Assembly: GCA_045128275.1 (NCBI GenBank)
Contig: JBGVRH010000083.1
Coordinates: 1 to 13,481 of the forward strand
Direction: 5' to 3'
DNA length: 13,481 nt
Source: CAMEON01 sp045128275
Lineage (GTDB): Bacteria > Bacillota > Clostridia > Oscillospirales > CAG-272
This document shows positions 5,743 through 12,337 of the stretch, one piece after another (the stretch's first letter is position 1; each line of letters opens with the position of its first letter). A program made the position numbers and the translations under genes. Under the pieces are notes generated by a model. The model made no database searches and was not told where the DNA came from. It saw nothing but the letters and a program-made list of their open reading frames with translations.

Positions 5743-6410
5743 TATTCCTTCAACCCGAAATGTCCGGCGATGATGTCGCAGACCTCCTCGCGGGTGTCCT
5801 CTTCGGTTTCCTGCCGAACCACGGTGAAGAACCCGCTGTTGGCGTATTCGTCGTAGTGCTTGCGGCTGTTGATGAGCGCAAGCCCCTGCTTGTAATTCTC
5901 CATGACCGCTTGGGAGTCCTCACAGCTGTCGATGACGCTGAGAATGAATTGCTTGTCAGGGTCGCTTCGGTCGAAGAAGCGCTCCACGCTCATGGACTGG
6001 GGGGAGAGCATGACCGCCACGTGATGGTAGTCGGAGATCTGCCACAGCATATCCAAGGGGATACAGGTATCCACGATCACCTTTCTGTCCCCTGCGATCG
6101 AAATGAGCTGAGCCACCTCAAACCCTGCTCCCTCCTTGCCCGAATTGTAGATCCAACGCTCGTATTCCTCGGGGGAGCGGGTCACGAAATCCCGCCAGTC
6201 GGTCAGATTCTTGCGGTAGCAAAAGTCGGGCTGAGCATCGGGTGTTGCGATCTGATCCGCCAAGGCGCAATGGTAGTTTTCTCCGCAAAAGACCATGCCG
6301 TATCGGTCAGCCAGCATTTTCACCGTGGTGGACTTTCCCGCGTAGGCTGTTCCCGTAATGAAATATACGTTTCTCAGATAGTGTCTGATGATGTTGTTCT
6401 CAATGATCAT
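5742..6410 (-). CDS. P-loop NTPase, small-molecule-kinase-like
   Basis: A 222-residue cytoplasmic protein with a Walker A motif G20-T-A-Y-A-G-K-S-T28 after a hydrophobic beta-strand (VYFIT), the layout of shikimate, gluconate and nucleoside kinases. V111-I-V-D-T115 may be the Walker B-like strand, and RFFDRSDPDK (about 144-153) could be a LID region. A Tyr-rich and acidic middle part may bind substrate. I cannot assign the substrate. The start at 6410 follows AGAGGAA 6-7 bases upstream. It is the last gene of a three-gene run, 50 bases after the murE stop, and ends at the shared terminator. The context suggests co-expression with murE but not necessarily a wall role. Confidence 0.75.
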   Translation of the reverse strand: MIIENNIIRHYLRNVYFITGTAYAGKSTTVKMLADRYGMVFCGENYHCALADQIATPDAQPDFCYRKNLTDWRDFVTRSPEEYERWIYNSGKEGAGFEVAQLISIAGDRKVIVDTCIPLDMLWQISDYHHVAVMLSPQSMSVERFFDRSDPDKQFILSVIDSCEDSQAVMENYKQGLALINSRKHYDEYANSGFFTVVRQETEEDTREEVCDIIAGHFGLKE

Positions 6411-6460
6411 GTGCCGTTCCTCTCATAAGTCTGTTTTGGATCTGTTGATCTGTTCCTCTG

Positions 6461-7987
6461 TCAGCAGATTTCCGCAAGGGCTCGCTCTCGCAAGGTATCC
6501 CGCAAGATCTCCTTTTCAGAGAAGGGAATCCTTTGCGTCCCGATCAACTGATACGTCTCATGTCCCTTGCCCGCCAGCAGGATGATATCCCCCGCCTGTG
6601 CCTGATCTACCAGCATACGGATGGCGGCCTCGCGGTCGGGCTCATGGATACGGGGACAGCCGTCGGCAGGGAAGTAGGAGTCGATCTCCCGGATGATGTC
6701 CATGACAGGCTCGTTTGCGGGGTTGTCGGCGGTCAGGATGCAGAGATCGGCGCGGTAGGCCGCCGCCTCGGCCAGATCCTTTCGCCGCTCACGGGTGCGG
6801 CCGCCCACCGAGCCGAAGAGGCAGATCAGGCGCTTCGGGTCATATCCACGCAGGGTGTCCAGCACCGAGGTGAGGCTGACTCCGTTGTGGGCATAGTCGA
6901 TGACAAAGGTCACGTTGGGCAGAGCGGGGCTCACCACGGTCTCAAAGCGCCCCGTTACCGAGGTCTCGGCCAGTAGCGCACCTGCGCGGTGAGGCTCTAC
7001 CCCGAAGCGGTCGCAGACCACCGAGAGAGCCGCCAGGGCGTTTTGTACATTGTACTCCCCGGGCAAGGGCAAAAACCACGACCCGTCAACGGTCTCACCC
7101 CGACGGCGCACCGTGAAGGCCACCCCCAGCCTGTCCCCTGCCTTGGCGGAGCGGATCTGGAATGCGTACCAATGAGCGGCGGGGGAGCGGGTGCTGAAGG
7201 TCTCAACAGGGGTGGTGACCCCATCCACCATGAAGGGGGTGGTGCCGTCGTCGGCGTTGGCGATCAGCGCCTCGGCAGGATAGTCGGTGAACAACAGCTT
7301 TTTGCAGTCCCGATAATGCTCCATGGAGGGATGCTCCACCCCGCCGATGTGGTCGCGGGAGAGATTGAGGAACAGGACGCTGTCAAAGACCAGCCCCCGG
7401 ATGCGCCCCATCCACAGAGCCTGGGAGGACACCTCCAGGGCGCAGACCTTTACCCCTGCGTCCAGCATCCCCCGCAGATGGCGGTAGATCTCCACGCTCT
7501 CGGGGGTGGAGTTGACGGTATCGAAATGGTAGCCCGCGTAGTCCACACCGTTGGTACCGATATAACCCGTGGGGATCCCCGAAGCGGTCAGCAGGCCCTG
7601 GATGAGCAGGGCCGTGGTGGTCTTGCCCTTGGTGCCGGTAAGGCCGATGAGCCGCATTTCTCTTTCGGGGTGACCGTAAAATTCGGCGGCGCAATCCGCC
7701 ATGGCGGCGCGGGTGTCGGGGACTACCAGCACCACGGCATCCTCGGGCAGGTCAAGCTCCTTTTGCGCCACGAAGAAGCGACAGCCCTTGCGGTAGGCCG
7801 ATTCGGCGTAAACGTGGCCGTCCAGGGTCTTTCCCACCAGGCAGAAGAAAATTGTCCCCTCGGTGGCCAGGCGGGAATCGTAGCACAGGGCTGTGATGGG
7901 TGCGCTCTGTAGCTGATCCCAATGGGTGGTGTGAGTCAGTACCCCATGGGGGAGTATGGCGAAGAGATCGCGAGCGGGTCTTCTCAT
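6461..7987 (-). CDS. murE: UDP-MurNAc-tripeptide ligase (MurE type)
   Basis: A 508-residue Mur ligase. It adds the third amino acid to UDP-MurNAc-L-Ala-D-Glu using ATP in the cytoplasmic steps of peptidoglycan synthesis. The N-terminal UDP-binding region includes ALCYDSRLATEGTIFFCLVG (33-52). The ATP site is G118-T-K-G-K-T-T-T125. N159-STPES163 and the carbamylatable Lys of DCKKLLF (K229) fit the central domain, and DYAHN (364-368) and AGKGHE (472-477) fit the C-terminal domain. The specificity motif is D421-N-P-A424 rather than DNPR. DNPR marks meso-diaminopimelate enzymes, whereas DNPA occurs in the lysine-adding S. aureus MurE. L-Lys, or another diamino acid such as ornithine, is therefore more likely, by inference. 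AGAAAGGAA precedes the ATG. It lies 25 bases after the upstream small gene. Confidence 0.93.
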   Translation of the reverse strand: MRRPARDLFAILPHGVLTHTTHWDQLQSAPITALCYDSRLATEGTIFFCLVGKTLDGHVYAESAYRKGCRFFVAQKELDLPEDAVVLVVPDTRAAMADCAAEFYGHPEREMRLIGLTGTKGKTTTALLIQGLLTASGIPTGYIGTNGVDYAGYHFDTVNSTPESVEIYRHLRGMLDAGVKVCALEVSSQALWMGRIRGLVFDSVLFLNLSRDHIGGVEHPSMEHYRDCKKLLFTDYPAEALIANADDGTTPFMVDGVTTPVETFSTRSPAAHWYAFQIRSAKAGDRLGVAFTVRRRGETVDGSWFLPLPGEYNVQNALAALSVVCDRFGVEPHRAGALLAETSVTGRFETVVSPALPNVTFVIDYAHNGVSLTSVLDTLRGYDPKRLICLFGSVGGRTRERRKDLAEAAAYRADLCILTADNPANEPVMDIIREIDSYFPADGCPRIHEPDREAAIRMLVDQAQAGDIILLAGKGHETYQLIGTQRIPFSEKEILRDTLRERALAEIC

Positions 7988-8012
7988 GGCTATTCCTTTC
8001 TGTGATCTTGAT

Positions 8013-8411
8013 CTATGGTGTATCCTCCCGCCGCAGAAGACCGCGGAGGGGATTTTGAGTGAGATCGGGCAGAGGGAGCAGGACGAATTCCTCCTCCAGC
8101 GTATCCCCCGCGCGGGTCAGATAGGCCTCGGCCTCGGGGGAGCAGGGAATGACGGCGGGGATCCCAACGGATCGGCGGTAGCCCTCGGCAAAGGCCATCA
8201 GATGCCGCGTGACGGTGGCATCGTTTTCCTCGGTCAAGGGGAGGGAGGCCAGCCGCTTGGCATAGATGGCCAGCAGGGGATGCCACGTATCACCCAGCCA
8301 CCGCACCGCAAGGCCGTAGTGAGTATAGAGGTACAGGGCAGTCTTGCCCGCCAGCCGACCGCCTCCCAGCAGTACGGGGACAGCCGTCGTGTACAGATAC
8401 CGATCCTTCAT
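8013..8411 (-). CDS. small conserved-looking protein, ATP-grasp N-domain-like
   Basis: A 132-residue protein I cannot name. Its pattern resembles the N-terminal pre-ATP-grasp domain of carboxylate-amine ligases: a hydrophobic strand and Gly-rich loop (VPVLLGGGRLAGKTAL, 11-26), HPLLAIYAKR (44-53), a short ENDATVTRHL helix (62-71), then PAVIPCSPEAEAYL (85-98) and LEEEFVLL. The ATP-grasp catalytic domain itself is absent, so it is either a stand-alone domain or a truncated gene. The start is firm: AAGGAGGTGA precedes the ATG, with a consensus promoter upstream. It is first in the run with murE. A link to substrate supply or regulation of wall synthesis is inference only. Confidence 0.65.
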   Translation of the reverse strand: MKDRYLYTTAVPVLLGGGRLAGKTALYLYTHYGLAVRWLGDTWHPLLAIYAKRLASLPLTEENDATVTRHLMAFAEGYRRSVGIPAVIPCSPEAEAYLTRAGDTLEEEFVLLPLPDLTQNPLRGLLRREDTP

Positions 8412-8437
8412 GCCCTCACCTCCTTCAAGCTCCTTTT

Positions 8438-8466
8438 ATTATACCACAAACTCCCCCGTTTGTCAC
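8438..8466 (-). promoter_or_regulatory. promoter of the murE run
   Basis: On the - strand, GTGACA (8466-8461), a 17-base spacer and TATAAT (8443-8438), about 27 bases before the start codon. It is divergent from the GNAT promoter. An inverted repeat between them, CGAAAAAG (8478-8485) and CTTTTTCG (8499-8506), could be an operator or simply an AT-rich hairpin. Confidence 0.85.
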
Positions 8467-8524
8467 CCTAAACTTACCGAAAAAGAAGAAAAACGCAACT
8501 TTTTCGTCAAATTTTCCCAAGCCC

Positions 8525-8553
8525 TTGCCAAACAGGCGAAAGTGTAGTATAAT
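8525..8553 (+). promoter_or_regulatory. sigma-A promoter for GNAT gene
   Basis: TTGCCA at 8525-8530, a 17-base spacer and TATAAT at 8548-8553. The start codon lies 30 bases further on. Confidence 0.82.
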
Positions 8554-8583
8554 GGTCTCATTCCCAAAGCGAGGTGTGCCGCC

Positions 8584-9162
8584 GTGAAGAAAGACATCCT
8601 ATACCGACTCTTCTCCCATATCCCCACCCTGGAGACCGACCGCCTGATCCTCCGAGGTATGCGGGTCTCGGATGCCGAGGATATGTACGCCTATGCCAAG
8701 CGTCCCTCGGTCACCGAGTACCTGACCTGGGATCCCCACGGAAGCGTGGAGGAGACCCGGGAGTATCTGACCTACATAGGCCAGCGCTACCGCACGGGGG
8801 ACTTCTATGACTGGTCGGTGGTGGACAAGGAGAGCGGACACATGGTAGGAACCTGCGGCTTTACCTCCTTCAGCTGTCCCAACGATTCCGCCGAGATCGG
8901 CTACGTGCTGAATCCCGATTACCAGGGAAAGGGCCTTGCCACCGAGGCCGTCCGCCGCGTCCTGACCTTCGGCTTTGAGGAGCTGGGACTCCACCGCATC
9001 GAGGCCCGCTTCATACAGGGCAACACCGCCTCCCTCCGCCTCATGGGGCGGGTGGGCATGACCTTCGAGGGCTACGCCCGCGAGTCCATGCGGATCAAGG
9101 GGCGGTATCGGACCATCGGGACCTGCGCGATCCTGCGGCAGGAGTTTTTGAAGGGAAAGTAA
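8584..9162 (+). CDS. GNAT acetyltransferase, RimJ/RimL-like
   Basis: A 192-residue acetyl-CoA-dependent N-acetyltransferase. The family hallmark is LETDRLILRGMRVSDAEDMY near the N-terminus (16-35). The acetyl-CoA pyrophosphate loop is Y113-Q-G-K-G-L-A119 after the strand AEIGYVLNP. Next come HRIEARFIQGNTASLRLMGR and VGM, and FEGYARESM near the end, typical of RimJ/RimL-type protein or small-molecule acetyltransferases. The acceptor is unknown. The start is GTG at 8584 with GAGGTG at 8571-8576; no better ATG lies upstream in frame. Its stop codon TAA overlaps the first bases of a dispersed repeat, so the repeat begins exactly where the gene ends. Confidence 0.92.
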   Translation: MKKDILYRLFSHIPTLETDRLILRGMRVSDAEDMYAYAKRPSVTEYLTWDPHGSVEETREYLTYIGQRYRTGDFYDWSVVDKESGHMVGTCGFTSFSCPNDSAEIGYVLNPDYQGKGLATEAVRRVLTFGFEELGLHRIEARFIQGNTASLRLMGRVGMTFEGYARESMRIKGRYRTIGTCAILRQEFLKGK

Positions 9163-9375
9163 ATTGCAGTTTATAGGGGAACGGGGGAACGGCCTCCGGT
9201 GGCTTAGAACCTTTTTGCAAAAACGTTCTAAGAACTCCAAAAACCTTCAAAAAAGCATAGATATGCCAAGAGATTTGATAGTGGGTAGCATAGAGGAGAC
9301 CCCCATGGGGCCCCTTCCCCATTGGTGTATTTGATGCGGGAAAGGGATGTGCATCCCACCGATAAACCCAAATTT
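9161..9375 (+). repeat. MITE-like element, copy A
   Basis: A 215-base non-coding element starting AAATTGCAGTTTATA and ending GATAAACCCAAATTT, imperfect terminal inverted repeats. The left 94 bases (9161-9254) match the reverse complement of 11590-11683 with about 7 differences. They include the arm pair CTTAGAAC/GTTCTAAG (9203-9232). The right half differs from copy B and contains CCCCATGGGG and a GGGATG/CATCCC hairpin at 9344-9357. No ORF or transposase is visible. Confidence 0.85.
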
Positions 9376-9381
9376 GAAAAG

Positions 9382-9418
9382 AAAACAGCCTACCAAATCA
9401 AGCGGCAGGCTGTTTTTT
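9382..9418. terminator. terminator after CHAP protein gene (bidirectional)
   Basis: AACAGCCT (9384-9391) pairs with AGGCTGTT (9407-9414), and inner ACC/GGC bases extend the stem. On the + strand it is followed by TTTTTTG. On the - strand it is followed by TTTTCTTTTC. It lies 12 bases beyond the CHAP gene stop codon and can also end transcription from the GNAT side. Confidence 0.85.
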
Positions 9419-9429
9419 GTATGTATGGA

Positions 9430-11376
9430 TCAATCCTCTCTCTTCCGCAGAGCCACGAAAGCGGCGCAGGCGGCGAGGATGGCGGCGGAGGTGAGGCCAA
9501 CGGAGGCCTTGCAGCCGCCCTCGGGGGCTTGGGTCTCGGTGGTAGCTGCCTCGGTGGTGTCCGCATCGGGAGTCGTTTCGGGGTCGGTAGCCTCCTCGGT
9601 AGGCGCCTCGGTCTCGGGCTCGATCACGGGCTGGACGGGGAAGATATACTGTCCCTTGGTCAGGGCATCCGCCTGCTCCTCGGTGGAAACGAAGAAGATG
9701 TCGGCCAGATATGCGGTGTTGCCTGCCTCGTTTGCGGCCTTCTCCCAGTCGATGCGCAGGGAAGTGAGCTCGCCCGCAAAGTCCGCGTCGGAGAGTTTGA
9801 AGACGACATACTGCCAGTCATTTCCGTCCTCCAGCAGAGCGGTGACGGCCTTGTCCGAGCCGTTGACCGACAGCTCCACGGCGGTGTTGTTCAGGGAGAC
9901 GTTCTTGATCTTCAGAACGGCGTAGGCGGCCTTGTCGGCGGTCACGGGAGCCAGCATCAGAGACTCCGTGAGGGCGGCGTAGTCCAGGGTGATATAGGGG
10001 TCATCGCTCTGGGCGGTGGAGGTCAGAGACAGAACCTTACCGAATTCTCCATCGGTGATCGTCTTGATCTCGGTGTCCTTGCCCGTCAGCACCGACAGGT
10101 CGGTGAGGGTGCCCATCAGCAGGGCAGAGCTGTTTTGGATGCTCTCGGGACGGGTCATGAGAGGGGCCTTTCCCTCAGCAAAGGCGGCGGCGGCCAGCTC
10201 GGTGGAGCGCTTCTCCCAGACGGCGTAGAGGGTGGTATCACCGACCAGCTTGAGGGAATCGCCTGCCTTGTAGTCGGGGACGGCGTTGTAGGGGGTCAGA
10301 GACCAGCCCAGGAAGGTGTCCCCCTCCAGAGTGGGGGCGGTCTCGGGGAGGGTGTAGGCGGTATTGACCGTGACCTTGGCGGCCTCGGGAGTGTTCTCGC
10401 CGCCGTTTCCGTCAAAGGTCAGGGTGTCCTCACCTGTGGCGGGGGTCATGAGCCACAGGATGTTCGTCTCCATGTAGCCCTCCTTGTCCCCGTAGGTGAT
10501 GCGGGCGAAGCCGTCCACCACCTCGTGGAGAGTCACGGCAGAGCCGGCGGGCACGGTGCAGATGCGGCCCTTACCGCCGGGAGCCTTCTTGATGGCGGCG
10601 GAGTAGCTGTTGACCACGTATGTACCGCGGAGCATACCGTCCTTGTAGGACCAGTCGATGGTGGGCTCGTCACCCTCGTTGTAGGGAGGAGTACCGTAGC
10701 CGATGACGCAGGGGTCATTGAGAGCATAGGAGCGCACCGTCACGTTGTTGTCGGCGTTGCCCTCGATGGTGAAGACGTGGGTCTCGGTGGTGTACAGGAC
10801 GTAGCCGATGTGGCCCGAGCCGGTGTTGGTATTCTTCCAGTTGAAGAAGATCATATCGGCGGGCTTGGGGGTATACGTACCCTTGTAGGCGGCGGAATCC
10901 TGCCACATCTTCATGGTCTTCAGCTCGCCCACCCATTTCCAGCAGCCGATCTCGGAGGAGGCCTTGTCGTATCTGGCCTGGTTCAGACACCAGTTGACGA
11001 AGCAGGCGCACCACTCATAGGCGTTATCGTTGTAGTGGGGGACCAGCAGACGGGCATACTCGATGTAGTTGGAGGAGCCGTTCTTGTTCATGCCGTCAAA
11101 ATCCTTGGCGGAATCGCCCTCGTGGTAGCCCAGCTGGGAGACGGCGATGCGGAGGATGTTGTTGCGGTCGTTGGAGGTCAGCTCCAGGGAGGTGAAGTTC
11201 TCATACCAGACCGAGGTCTTGTAGGCGTCCGAGAACTGGTAATTGGGATCGTTCTTCAGCCAGTTACGCATGGGGAGACCCGTGCCATGGGGTTCCAGGG
11301 CGGAAGCCGCGGGCAGAGCCACGGAGGCCAGAAGAAGGGTGGCAAGCAGGATCGCCAAAAGCTTTTTAGATGTCAT
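9430..11376 (-). CDS. secreted CHAP-domain wall protein with SH3 and InlB-type repeat
   Basis: A 648-residue exported protein, probably a peptidoglycan amidase or endopeptidase. The signal peptide is residues 1-26 (cleavage after ASA). The CHAP-type domain covers about 72-230 with the probable nucleophile C123 in EWCACFVNWC and H189 in GSGHIGYV. An SH3-like region follows (about 248-311). A Listeria-Bacteroides (InlB B-type) repeat is at about 319-388 (TFDGNGG to LYAVWEK). Next is a beta-rich region resembling a carbohydrate-binding fold (about 410-565), a Pro/Thr/Glu linker (585-618), and a tail of Gly-Gly-Cys, a hydrophobic helix and RKRED. The ATG at 11376 is preferred because the in-frame ATG at 11388 abuts the AAAGGA ribosome site with no spacer. 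The gene lies between inverted repeat copies A and B. Confidence 0.9.
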   Translation of the reverse strand: MTSKKLLAILLATLLLASVALPAASALEPHGTGLPMRNWLKNDPNYQFSDAYKTSVWYENFTSLELTSNDRNNILRIAVSQLGYHEGDSAKDFDGMNKNGSSNYIEYARLLVPHYNDNAYEWCACFVNWCLNQARYDKASSEIGCWKWVGELKTMKMWQDSAAYKGTYTPKPADMIFFNWKNTNTGSGHIGYVLYTTETHVFTIEGNADNNVTVRSYALNDPCVIGYGTPPYNEGDEPTIDWSYKDGMLRGTYVVNSYSAAIKKAPGGKGRICTVPAGSAVTLHEVVDGFARITYGDKEGYMETNILWLMTPATGEDTLTFDGNGGENTPEAAKVTVNTAYTLPETAPTLEGDTFLGWSLTPYNAVPDYKAGDSLKLVGDTTLYAVWEKRSTELAAAAFAEGKAPLMTRPESIQNSSALLMGTLTDLSVLTGKDTEIKTITDGEFGKVLSLTSTAQSDDPYITLDYAALTESLMLAPVTADKAAYAVLKIKNVSLNNTAVELSVNGSDKAVTALLEDGNDWQYVVFKLSDADFAGELTSLRIDWEKAANEAGNTAYLADIFFVSTEEQADALTKGQYIFPVQPVIEPETEAPTEEATDPETTPDADTTEAATTETQAPEGGCKASVGLTSAAILAACAAFVALRKRED

Positions 11377-11408
11377 ATGGGATCGCATCCTTTCTGTGTC
11401 AATGCCTT

Positions 11409-11437
11409 ATTATACCATGGAAAGGGGTGTTTGTAAA
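11409..11437 (-). promoter_or_regulatory. promoter for CHAP protein gene
   Basis: On the - strand, TTTACA (11437-11432), a 17-base spacer and TATAAT (11414-11409). It lies between repeat copy B and the gene, so the repeat does not separate promoter from gene. Confidence 0.82.
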
Positions 11438-11468
11438 GGGTGATATTGTTAAATTTATTTGGAAGCGA

Positions 11469-11683
11469 AAATTGCGGTTTGTAGAGGAACGGGGAGTACG
11501 AGGGGCTCTGCCCCTGCCCCCCGCATAAGGGACTTTTGAAAAAGTCCCTTATGAATCCCCAAAACTTTCAAAAAATATTTTTACGATGTTTTTTTGAAGG
11601 TTTTTGGAGTTCTTAGAACCTTTTTGCAAAAAGGTTCTAAGCCGCCGGAGGCCGTTCCCCCGCTCCCCTACAAACCCAAATTT
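11469..11683 (-). repeat. MITE-like element, copy B (complete foldback)
   Basis: A 215-base element in inverted orientation to copy A. Its ends, AAATTGCGGTTTGTAGAGGA and (reverse complement) AAATTTGGGTTTGTAGGGGA, form 26-bp imperfect terminal inverted repeats. Each half contains a 30-base hairpin: one at 11524-11553 with arms CATAAGGGACTTTT/AAAAGTCCCTTATG, and a perfect palindrome at 11612-11641 with arms CTTAGAACCTTTTTG/CAAAAAGGTTCTAAG. Each hairpin is followed, in its own orientation, by a related A-rich 22-mer (AA-C-CC-AAAA-C-TTCAAAAAA type). The whole unit is a two-armed foldback. It fills most of the 371-base gap between genes; no coding content is seen. Confidence 0.87.
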
Positions 11684-11699
11684 GAACTCCCAAAGCCAA

Positions 11700-11735
11700 A
11701 CGAAAAAGGACCGCCAAAAGGCAGTCCTTTTCGTA
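11700..11735. terminator. terminator after small lipoprotein gene
   Basis: Arms CGAAAAAGGACCGCC (11701-11715) and GGCAGTCCTTTTCG (11720-11733) pair with one mismatch and one bulge around AAAA. On the - strand the stem runs into CCTTTTTCGTTTGG. It lies 13 bases past the lipoprotein stop codon. Confidence 0.75.
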
Positions 11736-11747
11736 TGATCTCCAATA

Positions 11748-12236
11748 TCAGGAAAAGCTCACAGACTTCGCCCACTCCATCATCTCGGGCTTCTTATCCA
11801 TGTAGTCCTCGGTGGGGCAGTAGATTTGTACCAGCCAGTAGGCATCGGTGCCTCGGTAGCAGAAGCCCATGTAGGTGAACTCGGTGCCGTCCACGTCCTC
11901 GGTGTAGACGAAGTAGGTCATGCCGTCCTCCTCAATGGGGTCGCCCTCCAGGACGTTGCTGGTCATGACGATCTTGGCGTACTCCTTGACGCTCATGTTG
12001 GTGTCCAGGGCGACGCTGGCAAACGAGTCGAAGGTCTCCTTGAGGATCATGACACCCGCGTCGGGAGAGATGAGAATGAGGTTATACTCCTCGTTCAAGC
12101 CGTTCTGCTCGGTGAAGAAGCCCTTGACGGTGATGGAGATGCCGTCCTTGGTGAAGGTCTTCTCCCCCATCAGCCCGCAGGAGGCCAGGGAGAGGGTCAG
12201 CATGAGAACAGCCATCAGAAGTGCGATCTTTTTCAT
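11748..12236 (-). CDS. small lipoprotein, unknown function
   Basis: A 162-residue exported lipoprotein. A lysine-led signal peptide ends in the lipobox L17-A-S-C20, so C20 should be lipidated and the protein held on the outer face of the membrane. The mature part (about 140 residues) looks like a compact alpha/beta domain, with alternating beta-strand patterns such as GISITVKGFF and YNLILISP, then ETFDSFASVALDTNMSVKEYAK. It ends in YWLVQIYCPTEDYMDKKPEM. The shape is reminiscent of PsbP-like lipoproteins of Gram-positive bacteria, but I do not claim that family. The start is supported by AAAGGA about 9 bases upstream and by its own consensus promoter. It is a single-gene unit with a terminator. 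Confidence 0.85.
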   Translation of the reverse strand: MKKIALLMAVLMLTLSLASCGLMGEKTFTKDGISITVKGFFTEQNGLNEEYNLILISPDAGVMILKETFDSFASVALDTNMSVKEYAKIVMTSNVLEGDPIEEDGMTYFVYTEDVDGTEFTYMGFCYRGTDAYWLVQIYCPTEDYMDKKPEMMEWAKSVSFS

Positions 12237-12272
12237 GGTAAAATCCTTTCTGTATGGGAAATTTTCATCTTG

Positions 12273-12301
12273 ATTATAGCACAGCGAAACGGTTTTGTCA
12301 A
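12273..12301 (-). promoter_or_regulatory. sigma-A promoter for small lipoprotein
   Basis: On the - strand, TTGACA (12301-12296), a 17-base spacer and TATAAT (12278-12273). It lies just downstream of the mnmA stop codon, so the lipoprotein gene need not depend on mnmA transcription. Between them is only a weak CAACC/GGTTG hairpin (12315-12327). Confidence 0.92.
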
Positions 12302-12337
12302 CCCCCGATCATCTCAACCGTTGGTTGAAGTGCTCTT

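Noticed and set aside
6989..7912. A 307-codon open frame antisense to murE
   Set aside because: Shadow of murE codon bias: no motif, and no ribosome site or promoter that I could identify.
11377..11388. Upstream ATG for the CHAP protein
   Set aside because: It directly abuts the AAAGGA ribosome site with no spacer. The ATG at 11376 gives workable spacing and a normal signal peptide.
9322..11436. A 704-codon open frame on the + strand opposite the CHAP protein
   Set aside because: Gly/Val-rich low-complexity product with no domain. The opposite strand has a signal peptide, catalytic motifs, promoter and terminator.
9161..11683. Composite transposon or insertion sequence
   Set aside because: No transposase or integrase is encoded between or within the repeats, and I could not see clear target-site duplications. 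The elements are better described as non-autonomous.
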